64,000 bases of DNA from Druceiella hillmani (lineage: Eukaryota; Arthropoda; Insecta; Lepidoptera; Hepialidae), in the NCBI GenBank assembly GCA_039881145.1, contig JAYKKI010000066.1:12975501-13039500 (forward strand), given 5' to 3'. Shown in pieces: positions 23,986 to 35,539 of the stretch (position 1 is the first letter of the stretch; each line of letters starts with the position of its first letter). Position numbers and translations under genes: made by a program. The notes under the pieces were generated by a model. The model saw only the letters and a program-made list of their open reading frames with translations. It searched no databases and had not been told where the DNA came from.

Positions 23986-24156
23986 GCTAGGTTGTGTATG
24001 AGAGATTCTCCAATATATAATTATGAGGTGAAGGAGGGCGATCTTGATTATCAAATATTTGCACGTTCTTTAAATGATCAATTTCTTCCATTGATGTATG
24101 AATTCTTCAAATATAAAATTCAACATCTTATCAACATTAGATGCAGTTGCAAATAA
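23986..24156 (+). pseudogene. Unidentified coding-like segment in block B
   Basis: A 56-codon open frame (ARLCMRDSPIYNYEVKEGDL … LDYQIFARSLNDQF … INIRCSCK, stop) that aligns gap-free with 6186-6356. Further upstream, a run with GQVHSQHIFMSYSSLPVTKY (about 23480-23540) matches GQIHSQYIFRAYSSLPVTIY on the minus strand of block E near 44320-44260. This suggests pieces of one protein family. I cannot name it. Confidence 0.35.
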
Positions 24157-24882
24157 ATGTATTTGTTACAACTCGAACCTGGCAAAGTTTCTTTCACTGA
24201 AAGAGAATGAACATCATTAAATATAAAGAAAAAAAGATAAAATATTTTATTCTTTTTGTTGCGTAATCTCAAACTGCAAGTTTATCATGAGAAGTCAGAA
24301 AGTCCTTTTTTGTGTACATTCTTCATTCTCTGTAAATTTTTACAATATTTTTTATTAGATGATGTATACAAAATTAATATTAAATTAGTCTCTTTTAGTG
24401 TTAGTGGCAGGAGATCATAGCACAGATAATAGTTTCTTCTAGAAACTTTTTGTGAAAGTAATATTCATACATATTTAGATATTTAATTATAATTGTTTAT
24501 AAGCAAATTTTGCCTTTTACACAATTTTTATATTATGATGTATATAAAAAAAAATATACACGCCTTTTTGACCTACACAAAACTAAAAATGTATCAGCAC
24601 AACAATGTAAGTAGTACCAAATAAATTATATTTATCCTGAAAGAAATACGAACATGTATAATAAGCCAAACTGACCTCTTTTTTACATAATTTGCTTCAA
24701 TAGAATAATTGCATTGTTATTATCAATACTGATTTACTTGAATTTAATAAATTTCATACAGACATTGAGAATTGAATGCTGTGATTGTATGAGCTTCAAA
24801 ACAATAGGCACGGCAACTGCTTGAGAGTTCCAGGTGAGATAATGAAGATACGAGCTGCACTTTTATAAAGCTGTACATTAAA

Positions 24883-25170
24883 GTGCAGTCTCAACTAATT
24901 CTAGTGCTTACTTATTTTCAAATACATTCAACAGAATGTCAACACAATGTCCAACTTTACATTCATTTCATTGCAAAGAATGCATCATACAATTTATTGA
25001 ACAGATGTGTTTGCGGTGAGAATCCTCAACACTCAAATCATTCAACAATTTTTTTAGGGAAATTTACAGGAATGAATGTAGGTGTAGTTGTCTCCATATT
25101 CGCCTGCTTTTCAGTTGTCGTCATCTTTCTTTGCACTCTTGAGCAATTGATGGAGGATAATTTATATTGA
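24883..25170 (+). CDS. Hypothetical ORF with one membrane segment
   Basis: An open frame of 95 codons. Its C-terminal half has a motif FIAKNASYNLLNRCVCGENP, then one strongly hydrophobic helix (VGVVVSIFACFSVVVIFLCT) and a short charged tail ending EDNLY. The equivalent parts of blocks A, D and E keep similar DNA but have stops or frameshifts. It could be the membrane-anchoring last exon of the unidentified family described at 23986-24156, or chance in AT-rich DNA. No start or splice site is proven. Confidence 0.25.
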   Translation: MQSQLILVLTYFQIHSTECQHNVQLYIHFIAKNASYNLLNRCVCGENPQHSNHSTIFLGKFTGMNVGVVVSIFACFSVVVIFLCTLEQLMEDNLY

Positions 25171-25633
25171 AATAAACATCACATGTGAGAGATTCTGTAT
25201 TGCAAAAATATATTTTTACTATTTTTAGAATAAAATGTTTAAGCTATTTTAATGTCATGTAAGGTTAAAGCCTTTGTTACATTTTTTTTCTTGTGATATT
25301 AATGTGTGCTGTTGTGGTATTTTGATAGGTAAGGTTACCATGGTTAGTTGAATTAGTGACCAAATGGTGTATGTTCAAAATGAATGGAATATTTATTATT
25401 TTAAATTTAAATAATTTTATTTATCTAACAATATTTACTCTTCAAATAAAATTATTTACGATAATAAATAAAAATTTGTTGTAGTGGAATACCTTGTATA
25501 ATAATAATCTGGCATATTATATTTTTATACAAATGAAAATGGCTGAATTCTACTCACATTAAATACATAAATGCATTTATAGCTCTACATTTACAAAAAA
25601 AGGAAATTTGTTCAGAGAAATAATTTTATAGAG

Positions 25634-25635
<2 letters not shown>

Positions 25636-25686
<51 letters not shown>
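25636..25686. repeat. (TA)n microsatellite
   Basis: About 25 uninterrupted TA units inside block B; not present at this place in block A. Confidence 0.95.
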
Positions 25687-25690
<4 letters not shown>

Positions 25691-26259
25691 TGCAACTTTC
25701 TAATGGTAGCAATAATATGAAAGTACTAGCTTATTCTCAAGTTACTATTGGAAATTTCCAATACATAAATATTCATTAGCTTGCAGATTGAAAATGTACC
25801 AGTATTAAGCATTTTTTTTAAAGTAATACAATTTAAGAGATGAAAATAAATTTTACAGTGAACAAAATTATTTTTATAACAATAATCAATTTAAATGAAA
25901 TGCATTTTTAGGATGTTGTAATAATATATTATTACCTGAAATATATTGTTTTTTTTATTTCAATTCTACTTATTTCTTTATGTAGATTATAATTACTTTA
26001 TCTGTACAGTTACAATTTTATTTTGAAAAATTTGAACAAAAATTTAATACCATAATTTTAATTTCATCTACATTAGTAATTAATAGAGCCAGCCTTGAAA
26101 TGACTTTCCTTACTATTTTACATACAGTTCTGTCACTGTGATCTACGTAGTCTGAAGCAATGTTTTTTGTGTGTCTAAATCTTTGACACTTCTTGGACTG
26201 AAGTGACATTTTCCTTCTTTTTATGAGGGCATCAAAGTTCACTTTCATTTTCTACATGT

Positions 26260-26955
26260 ACTTTATAATGAAAATGCTTTTATTATTTTTCCTTGGTTCC
26301 AAATTTCCAAAAAATTATTATAAAAACTTTTTATTGAATTTATGTGGCACATTTGATATGTATCTGACTTCATGTCACCAATTTATCAACTATTTTTTAA
26401 TGGTAGAAATAGTTTCAGTGAAGTGCATATCCCGTAACCAAAAATACTCTTTTATTCTTAAGTTGGTAGATGTAATGAGATATATTTTTTGTGAAAAAAT
26501 TGTTAAATTGAGTTAACTTAATTACATGACCAGATCGGAATTTGGTGATTGGGTATAATTTATTATCTACAATACAATCTTACTTGAAGTTTCCTTTGGA
26601 GATTTAATATTAAGGTCTCCTGTAGCAAATATTGGTTCAGGCTCGGGTATATAAATTTTAACGCTGCTATCTGAAATGCTGCCTTCATTATTCAAGATCT
26701 TAAACCAGTTCCATGTTAGTATTATAAAAATTGAGCATTATTTACTTTCATTGTGTTGTTATTCTGCTTTGGGCATTAACACTTGAAAATAAAATACATC
26801 AACACATTCGATAAATATTTCTAGAAAAGCCCCGAACTCCTGGGTAAAAGGTTATTTAGCACACCCAATACATTTGTTTGTCTATATGTCAATTTCTCAG
26901 CATTTGAAGCCTATGTGACCTGATCAATTTCTATAAACATTGTATTAATTTACAA
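26260..26955. other. Intergenic, nothing recognised
   Basis: AT-rich with short frames only. The minus-strand frame ending at 26248 (…KKCQRFRHTKN…) has an eroded match near 9100-9215 (SQRFRQTK) but no recognised family. Confidence 0.5.
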
Positions 26956-26960
26956 ATATA

Positions 26961-27176
26961 AACCCAGGGGTTTGTCCGTCTTTACCTACTCTTTCTTTAT
27001 GAATATAAATACCTACTAAGTTTTGTAATCCTTCTTATTTCTTAAATGAATAGTATGGAATTTTATATAACACATACGTTTTATAAAAGTTACAATTTGT
27101 GAAAACATCACAAAACTTAGTAGGTATTTATGTTCGTAATGAAGGAGTAGATAAAGACGGACAATCCCATGGCTTT
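26961..27176. mobile_element. Foldback MITE with about 60-bp terminal inverted repeats
   Basis: The left arm (gtttgtccgtctttacctac … aaatacctactaagttttgt) at 26969-27023 pairs with its reverse at about 27110-27168, interrupted by only a few mismatches. The outer ends read AACCCAGGGG and, reversed, AGCCATGGGA. There is no coding capacity. A diverged stretch at 4200-4330 resembles its left half and spacer, so an older relative may lie there. Confidence 0.8.
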
Positions 27177-27749
27177 ACATTACTTACTTGTTTTCAAATT
27201 AAATCAGTTTCTCTTTGCTTTTCCCATATTTATGTTATTCATTTACTTTATTTATCTTTTGCTAAGTAATTTTACTGTGACTATTAAGTATTAGAAATTA
27301 CGATATAATTTTGTAAGACAAAAGCTAAATAGGATTATCCAGAAATTTTAAATTCATATAGTTACATTAATCTAATAATATATCTTTAAATACAAAACAT
27401 TTTTAAATTGGTGAAATAAAAAATTTAATATTATCATGTTGAAATAAATAAATTATAGGAACAACATGCGGAAGGAAAGATCATTTTTACTATATTTTAT
27501 GTATAATTAAAAAAATCAATATACAAATTTTTGTAACTCTGCTAAACTAAAAATTATATATATTTTTTCAATATTCAACATTTTATTTTTAATTTTTTTT
27601 TAATTTTAATTTTTTTATTATTAATTATGCATTCTTTAGTAATTTTTTTTTGCAATTTTACATTGCACTTTCTGTATTTTGTAATTTCTGTTTTTATCTG
27701 TAGTTGATGTATTAAAATTTATTAGTGGCTTAGAGCTTCTCTGTATACA

Positions 27750-29090
27750 ATGCTTGACGTCGTGTTATTTTTTGATAGAAAAATGTACTGTTTCTCTGGA
27801 GTTCCAACTCGTAATAAACCAAAGTATAGTTGGTCATGGGAAAAATGCTCTTTGTGTAGGTCGATTCCAACTAAAGAGAAAGTTTGTCCTTGGAACTTAT
27901 TAATTAGTTAGTCACCAGAGATATTTTCACTGGAAATTGTAGCCGTTTTAAAGATATTGGCAAGTCTGTGGGAATCATTGGAATCCTCGGGTCTTTGCCA
28001 GATACCTGGCTGCAGGGCCAGTGAGGATGGTCGCTGCAATTAAGTTTTTGTTTAGTCTTTAATTAGTAGTCTTGTGTCATTGTATATATTCGGAGGGCTT
28101 AAATTCCTTATAAGCATGATAGGCGTACTGACTTTTAATAGTAGTTAGACTGCATCCTCGATATTGGTGACTGTGTCAATCAACTTATAATTTTTTATTT
28201 ATTTGGGGACTTTTTGTATAATGAGATTATTGATTTCAGTGATAGTGTCGTCCTGGACGATACTATTGCTCTTGAACACAGCCAATGAAAGTCTCTTTCG
28301 AATAAATTTTGAAAGATGACTGCTTCTAATGCTGCAGACTGTGAACTATCCGACCTAGTTTGTAACATAAAACGATTTCAGCATAATTAGTGCTCAAATT
28401 TGGACAAGGAAAGGCTCATTCTCCAAGATTGAGCAGTTGTTGCCGGAAGTTGTTATGAGTGTCTCCATTAAGAATTTGAAGAAAACTCCATAAGGCTGAT
28501 GAATTAATGTGAACTTTGATGATACCCTGAACGCATCCCTTTTGCAACTATAGGAAGCGTCTGCCAAAAATTACCAGCAAACCCAAATGTAACTCTCCCC
28601 ACAATTAAAATCTTGGTTCAGATGGCTGACAAAATAGCAGAATAACTACATACAACTTCCTCAGCTTTTAGAGGCATTCTGAAATCGAACCTTCCTTTAA
28701 GGTATTTTCACAATGATCTTCAGTTTCAAGCAAACCTTTTTTCAGCAAGGTACTTAATATGTTTCTTTGACAATTTTATTTACAGTTTTTAAGTCCACGA
28801 ATGAAGTTGGACCGCAATTGTGATGCAGTAATATTCTGAGATAAAAACACTCAGATTGAGAAAGATGTACACCATATATTCTCCCCAAAGTAATGCCTTT
28901 CTTTATGACGACGTTTCGACTGCACTTCTTGAAAATGTGTTATTAACCCACATATAATAGTGTGGTGCTTCATGGTACAATCGAGTTTTTGCAAATATGT
29001 TCGTTTTGCAAAGGAATTAGGGTAAATTTTTTTTATTTGTCCAATTTTTAGTGTTTTGTTGCGCACAACCTATACTTGGATCATAATTGA
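27750..29090 (-). mobile_element. Helitron remnant: PIF1-type helicase half
   Basis: On the minus strand, the linker to the helicase starts near 29060 and reaches FYLRILLHHNCGPTSF near 28840. A degenerate helicase follows: GFAGNFWQTLP near 28580, a broken NMR region, then a C-terminal RecD/PIF1 block. That block reads PRIPMIPTDLPISLKRLQFP near 27980-27930, NKFQGQTFSLVGIDL near 27890 and FSHDQLYFGLLRVGTPEKQY near 27840-27790. These follow the order of Helitron helicases (GDFRQ, IPMIPTD, RLQFPV, NK.QGQ, VGIDL, FSHGQLYVA.SRV). Many stops and shifts make it dead. The Rep/HUH part was not found next to it. Confidence 0.88.
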
Positions 29091-29625
29091 AAGCTGATCT
29101 ATTCCCGTGAGCAACATCTCTAGTCGCAATTGGAATGATTCTCTACGTAAGTTATGTTGAAGAAAACTTGCATTAAAATTAGTTTTTTTATTAATTTTTC
29201 TGGTTTCCATACCTCAAAAGGAAAAAAAGGAACCCCTATAGGATAATTTTGTTGTCCATCTCTTGGTCGGCCGAGATCCGTTTCCTCAGGAATTTTAGTC
29301 ATATTGCACAAAAAAAATTTTTATTAACCTGCATCTGCGAAAGACATACTAGGCAATATATTTTCATTCTAAAAAATTAAACTTTTGTAAACAGTTTAAA
29401 AGAGATATTATGTACCGTTAAATGTTTATAAATGCCTAAATGAGTACAGAATGCTCGTAGCACAAGTTCCACTTGTACTTGACAGGTTTTTTAATTACAT
29501 CTGTTATTAACTAAAGTACAGTCAAAACACAACACAAACAATTTTTATAAAAGTAAAGATTAAAAGTATTAAACTCATTCCTTAATGGGTTTGAGTACGA
29601 GGAATATTAATTATTAATGAGAGTG
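29090..29625. other. Upstream region of the GR gene, no gene recognised
   Basis: A short minus-strand frame at 29120-29311 (with ETDLGRPRDGQQNYP) may be part of the Helitron, but I do not recognise it. Confidence 0.4.
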
Positions 29626-29629
29626 TGTG

Positions 29630-29635
29630 TCAGTC
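29630..29635 (+). promoter_or_regulatory. Possible arthropod initiator
   Basis: TCAGTC followed by a short GC-richer patch (gaagtgcgc), 99 bases before the ATG of the GR gene. It fits the arthropod Inr (TCAGT) and gives a normal 5' UTR length. No clear TATA box stands at -30. This is a motif match only. Confidence 0.3.
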
Positions 29636-29733
29636 GAAGTGCGCATGAACTTATTATATATGTATTGATCAATAACTAATTTGCTACTGAAGGAAAGCAG
29701 ACACAAATAGTTATTGTTAAATAAAAGTCAAAC

Positions 29734-31258
29734 ATGGTGAACGCTATGATCGAAACTGAAGAATCTCTGATAGAATCTTTACAGTTTTTTTATTCAGTTC
29801 AATCTGTTCTGGGTATATATAGAAAGAATTGCAAAAGGCTGGAAAAACCTCCCTTGCGCGAGTGGCTACATATTATTTACAGTATATGTTGTTCAGCATT
29901 CTTAATTTATGGACTGTGGAAATGTAACCACCATAAGACGCTGTATATGACCATACAAGAATACATTTTGGTCATATTTTGCATATACGTCCAAATGACA
30001 GATGTTTTATGGCGAAAAGGATATCATTTTAAAACATTGAATTATTTCAATGGATTTTCAAACTGAACATACAAAATCTATTTTATTGAAAACAAAAATA
30101 TACAGCTTTATTGCCTTTGGAGCTTGTTTATTAATAGACAGCGCAATATTTTACTACGACTACAGCTATGAAAATTTTGAACAATTGTTCAATGGTATAT
30201 TTGAATTTATTCTCATAATATTAACGGATTTGGAAATTATTTATATTATCATTGTCATTCATGGGGTATGTATGAGACTGAAAATTGTTAATAGGCAGTT
30301 GGCTCGAGTTCTTCATCAACGTGAGAGTAGCAGTGGTAGGTCAATAATGAGTGTTGAATTACGACAAACCTTATCGCTAATAATGCCGAGGGAATTTAAA
30401 GAAGAAATACATTCAGTCGACTTTCCTAAATTGACAAGTTTCTATACGAGAGTGATTGAATTGTGTAGCTGCTTGAATCGTACCTTCAATGTTCAGGTAA
30501 TAATCTTGCCAGGCTGATATTTTTTCAAATTTAAATTATTGGATTTTTTTAATTATTGCATTTTATTTCAGATATTATTATATTTCCTGATCACATTCAC
30601 AGGAATTTTGAATTCAATTGCCCACATATTGAAACGTGTTGTGAGTACTTCATATCATTAGTTTTATTGTTAAATATGGAGTTATTTATTATAGCTCATA
30701 TTGTTTTGTTACATTAATAAAGTGACTTGCTTCTTAAGATTTTACAATGTATATTTACAGATTGACGAATCGGCTGAATGGTTTTTCGAATTTGTGTACG
30801 CTGTTCGTTGCTGTATTCCTATTATTTTCATATGCATTGTTTCTGAGAATATAATTGTGGAAATTCAAAGAACAAAATTGGCCTTGGCTCAGGTTCAACT
30901 TTTCGACCACGATGGTAAGTTTATTAATTTACACGTTTCAGTCATTGCAAAAAATCGAACTGATTACAAATTAAATTGCTTACAAATTAATCTGATAAAC
31001 TCAAAAATAATAGCAAATAATCCTTTCATCTACTTGACACTTTCCAAAACCTACTACCAAGAACTGAAATGTGATTTTAATTTCTCCTCAGCAAATCGCG
31101 AGAAATCAGCAGACTTGTATAATCTCCTAGAAGAAGGTGAAATAGACAAATTTAGAGCTTTCGGTCTCTTCAGACTGAACGCCCCATTGATACTGAGTTT
31201 TGCTAGTCTCACTATAACGTATGTAATTGTACTATTGCAATTTGAAAATTTACTCTAA
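29734..31258 (+). CDS. Gustatory receptor gene, four exons, one frameshift
   Basis: Exons are 29734-30496, 30572-30640, 30761-30914 and 31092-31258, joined by canonical GT-AG introns of 75, 120 and 177 bp in phases 0, 0, 1. The last exon carries the family's C-terminal signature, SFASLTITYVIVLLQFENLL, then TAA. Exon 1 has several hydrophobic helices; exon 3 encodes FFEFVYAVRCCIPIIFICIV and the intracellular stretch ENIIVEIQRTKLAL. The total would be about 383 residues, normal for a GR. Start, stop and all splice sites look intact. The only fault is in exon 1: the frame from the ATG ends at 30064, and the frame that reaches the splice donor is open from 30041, i.e. one extra base between 30041 and 30064. 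That is either a young inactivation, a polymorphism or a sequence error. The protein is a diverged relative of the other GRs here. Confidence 0.85.
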
Positions 31259-31259
31259 T

Positions 31260-34200
31260 TTGACAGTTTAAAATATATTCAATAATCAATTATTTGTTCT
31301 TACATCTGATTGAAGTGTTGCAAACACAAATTAAACTTTTTAATAGAATCAAAATCTTTAAAAACTCCTACATTAAACTCCAATGTATCGAGAGCAAGTT
31401 TAGTGAACAACATTAGTATCGATTTGTCAACATGTTTATTGTTGTAATTAAAATGTTATTCTTTGCACAAAACAGGTAAAATATAGTGAGAAATTTAAGT
31501 AAGAAAGAAGATTTTTCTGGATAATGACTAATTTATATATAATATTTGTTTCTAAATATAAACCTAATATTTGAGAAAAAATTATTTGCAGTTTATATAA
31601 CAAATGTATATTATGTTGGAATTCAATACAAATATTTAATATTAAAATATTTTGATGTGAGTGTGATTATTTGGTTTATATAAACCACGTATTACTTTTG
31701 TACATGAGTATTTGACATACATTAGTATTGTACACGAGTATTTGATTCAAGTAATGAAATATTAGAGTTTTTCTATTAACTTCTATATTTTTAAAACATT
31801 ATATGAAACAAAAAATAAATTTGTTATATATATATATAAATTTTATTAATATTAAATATAAATATAATAAGTTTATTTGTTGGAAAAAAATATATAAAAA
31901 AATTAAAAAACAACTAAATACAAAAAAGTTACCTAGTTTCTATCATCAGTTTGAATTTTGTGAACTGGTGTGAATTTGAAAAATCGAGTTATCCAAAACT
32001 TTTATACAATAAGTTCAATAACGAACTTCCTGATACACAGACCCAAAAGCCATAATATTTAGGACCACACTTTGGAATAGTATAAATCCTATCCTACTAA
32101 CCCACATATTTTTTAACCCAAAAATTTTTAAACTTTCTTTAACCCCAAAGTGGTGGTTACGTAAATTTTATTTCCCAAAGTCTAAAGAAGAGAGTGGATC
32201 TTGTTCAAATCAAATGCTAATCTGGTGAATGCTTGCAATAATGCTTTCCTTACCTCTCGCTCCCTCAGTCTTATGCCACAGTTCAGCATAAGGGCTCCAC
32301 ATCTTCTGGCAATACCATAATAATACAGTTAACAATAATGTACATTCATTTTTTTTGTAAAATGTTTTTGATTTCAAGTTTAGGTCTGTCGATATTATTT
32401 TGATTTATAATTATTGCTTTGGTTTTTTCAATGGCTAAATAAACAAACAGCCCAGTAGAAGCTGATCTTCATCCCGAAATATATAAATATATGATAATTC
32501 TTCCCGAAGTGAATCAAACAGGACCTAGAAAATACTGCAAGTTTTATAATGTAATATTCCTATTTGTGGTAAAGAACAAGAAATAGTCCAAAATTGTTTT
32601 AAGTTATTTTTTTTGGAAAGGTTTGAATAATTTTGTTTCATATTTTATAATTTTTTGTTGTTGTTGATGTTCGTTGTATGTGATGGAATTATTAGTTTTG
32701 TATTATATTAATGCATTCCTTACACTAGATTAAATTTTGATTGTGGTCACGTTTGGTACAGGTTAAAATGTGATTACCGTAGTTAATATTATATATATAT
32801 TGTAGGTTACCACTCAAAACAAGAAGGATTGAAAAACTTTATTTTCATAAACTTTGTGTAAGATAATTTTAGAGGGATTGTCAAAAATGTCCACGAAAAA
32901 TAATACATTCCCCCTGTCCTAAAAAAAGCTCATAGCTTTATAAACAGTCAAGATATTTGTATGCCTGGGAAAAACATACTACACAATATTTAAAGACAAT
33001 TTAATATAAGTGCTACAAACCCTTCGATGGGTATATGTGCTCAATCATATGTGTAACAAACCCCCGTAGTACTACTTGTACTCACAAATTTATTTACAAA
33101 GAAGCAAGTTGTTTCTCAATGCATTTTTTTCTAATAAATATATATAATGCATGTGTCTCAATTACAAAAAATAATCAGAAACCATTTACAGCATAATGAC
33201 ACTAGTGTTAGAAAGTGGTAATATCAATAAAGTTACATTATTCAATCTATTCAACTTGAGGACATCCTTGTTGCTCAATCTTAACCATAGCTTGTGCCGT
33301 TTCTATACTTACTTTAGATAAAAGGACTTTAGAGAAAAGCACAGTGCTTTTCTCTTTTCTGCTTCTGCTTAAATGTATGTTTAATATAAATATAAAATTA
33401 ATATTGTCATCAATCTTAATAAAGGTTTAAAATTTAAAGGTAAAAATTTATTATGACAAATTCCAGTATTTATACTTAAAGAACTTGTCAAGCACAAACA
33501 GAACTCGCACCACAAGTCTTCCCTATATTTTCAGCCGCTTATAAATATTTAAGGGTTTGTAGTATTTCTAGTTAAACTATTTACAAATAACAATTTCTTA
33601 CAACCTAATAAATATAATGCAGTAGCTGGAAGTACCCTATAGGTTTGATGGCATTGTAAATAACCTAATAATAACAGTCACTTATATATGGGACACGGAC
33701 AATTAGAAATTATTAAAAGCAGAGTGGAACAAAGATAAAAAGGTAAACCTACATAGCTTTATACCTTGTAACTGATTGTCGACCGATTAATTACATATTT
33801 CTTCGACATTACTTTGAAACTCTATTATAACGAAAAATAAAACAAATTACTTATAATGTATACTCTATTTTTTTAAACACATGATAATATTAGCAGTGAA
33901 TAGTGACTAACACATTTATTTATAAAATAATAGCACTTTCATTAAAATCATTAAGAATACCATTCATCAAAGTTTCAAAAAGAAACTGAAACAGTGCTCA
34001 ATTATATAATTACAAATCATAAACAACAGAGTTACATGCTCTATGAAAAAATCTTGAACCAACTTAATTTAAAAATAATATGAAATTATCGGTATAATAA
34101 GGTTATTTTTAAATCTTTAAGGCAACATTATATCGACCACATTAACATCAGTCCAAACAATTATTTCATACCTACCATGCAATTTCTTGTGATTAAAAAT

Positions 34201-34620
34201 ATAATTATAATATTGTTTATGACCTACACATTGTACTGACTGTCATAATGACACATTTCTCATTAATTTTAATGTTTGCTTTTACGATATTAAGTTCGTA
34301 AAACTTGGCAAGTGTTCCTATCTCCAATATTAATGGAAGATGTTAATCAAAATGAAATTTTAATGTTCATGATAAACTTATTTATTCCGTCTAATGTGAT
34401 ATTGTAGTATATAAATATACAGCATTGTATAAAAGTTTTATTCATTTGTCTTTGTTTAAATGATCGTCTTTCGTAATACAAAAGTAAATTTTGTGGGGTC
34501 ATCTATAAATTTAGAATATAGAATAGATGAGCATTTTGCATTTTGACTCGCTTACAACATACCATTCTTGTTGTAGCACTTCCAAAAGTAACTATTTCAA
34601 TATTATGCTAGCATATGTAA
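31260..34620. other. Intergenic, no gene recognised
   Basis: AT-rich. A 23-bp perfect palindrome, gagaaaagcac-a-gtgcttttctc, is at 33332-33354. A short imperfect repeat (gtac(a/c)tgagtatttga-like) is near 31700-31745. No supported coding sequence. Confidence 0.5.
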
Positions 34621-34629
34621 TTACTATAA

Positions 34630-35475
34630 TTACTCAAATCTATTTAAGTGAATACCAGTATATATAATCATGTTAGAATTTAAATTCATGTCACTAAAGA
34701 CATCAAAAATAGACATCCCCAAAGCACTTTCTAGCACTTCTGTAATCTTTTTGCTATTCATCCGAATGTAAAAAGAGGCCATAACTCCACCTTGCTGGCA
34801 GCTATATAATCCTAAGCCATAATACAACCTCCGCCACGTTTCTGCCAAGATACAGTGTATTATGAGTTAAATTGGTATCCCTCAACCATTCTTTGTGTTA
34901 CATATGTGGCTGCAGGAGTTTTATTGATACAAAAGTTATGGGAACCAGGCACTCTCTTTTATACATTTTTACCTGACTACGGCAGGGGAAGAGTTATGAA
35001 TATCACAGGCTATGTATAATTTATGCTTTTGACTTTTTTTTCTTCTGTAGTCGGGTATCAGTTTTTCCTCTTGTTATGATACAATATAAAGTGGTATACC
35101 TTGGTAGGGGCTGGTAAGAAAAATTCTGAAATTATTAAGTTTAGAAAATTATTTTTTTTATAACTTATGTTAGATTAGTTATTGTAAGATTAGCTAACCA
35201 CAATATATATTTCAAATTATCTAACCACAATATATTTCACCAGTATTTATATGTCTAATTCCTGAGTCAATATTTCCCAGGCACAGTTCAAATATATCTT
35301 CCCTTTTGCCTGAGGAGCCAAGGTTATTTTCTGCATTCAGTAGTATCTTTGAACTGTATGCATATGAAGATCTCCTTCTACATTCTGGTTGCGCAGCAGC
35401 CAATTTCATAGCTGTTTCTTTGCAATTACGAAGAGGTTGTTCAATCAATACGCTGCCTTCACTAGAGATGCACAA
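34630..35475 (-). other. Two unidentified minus-strand ORFs
   Basis: Frames at 34630-34848 (…YYGLGLYSCQQGGVMASFYI…) and 35221-35475 (…KETAMKLAAAQPECRRRS…) lie downstream of, and in the same direction as, the Helitron remnant at 35540-36995. They do not match the expected continuation of its protein as I know it. I cannot assign them; chance or an unrelated insertion is possible. Confidence 0.25.
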
Positions 35476-35539
35476 TATTTTCTTTTATTCAATGGATGCG
35501 AATTTCAACTAAATGATGCAATGCTGGAATCCTGTCAAA

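Larger units (their letters stand above)
22259..26050 (+). repeat. Duplicated block B (GR last exon plus flank)
   Basis: Starts with the open GR exon 4 (22259-22440) and continues colinearly with block A to about 26050 (A end near 8700). The distal landmark 'ggatgttgtaataatatatt' occurs in both, and reversed in D and E. Homology with A resumes at 26120-26245 versus 9090-9215, so the duplicated segment was longer than the part before the relic at 8745. Confidence 0.75.
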
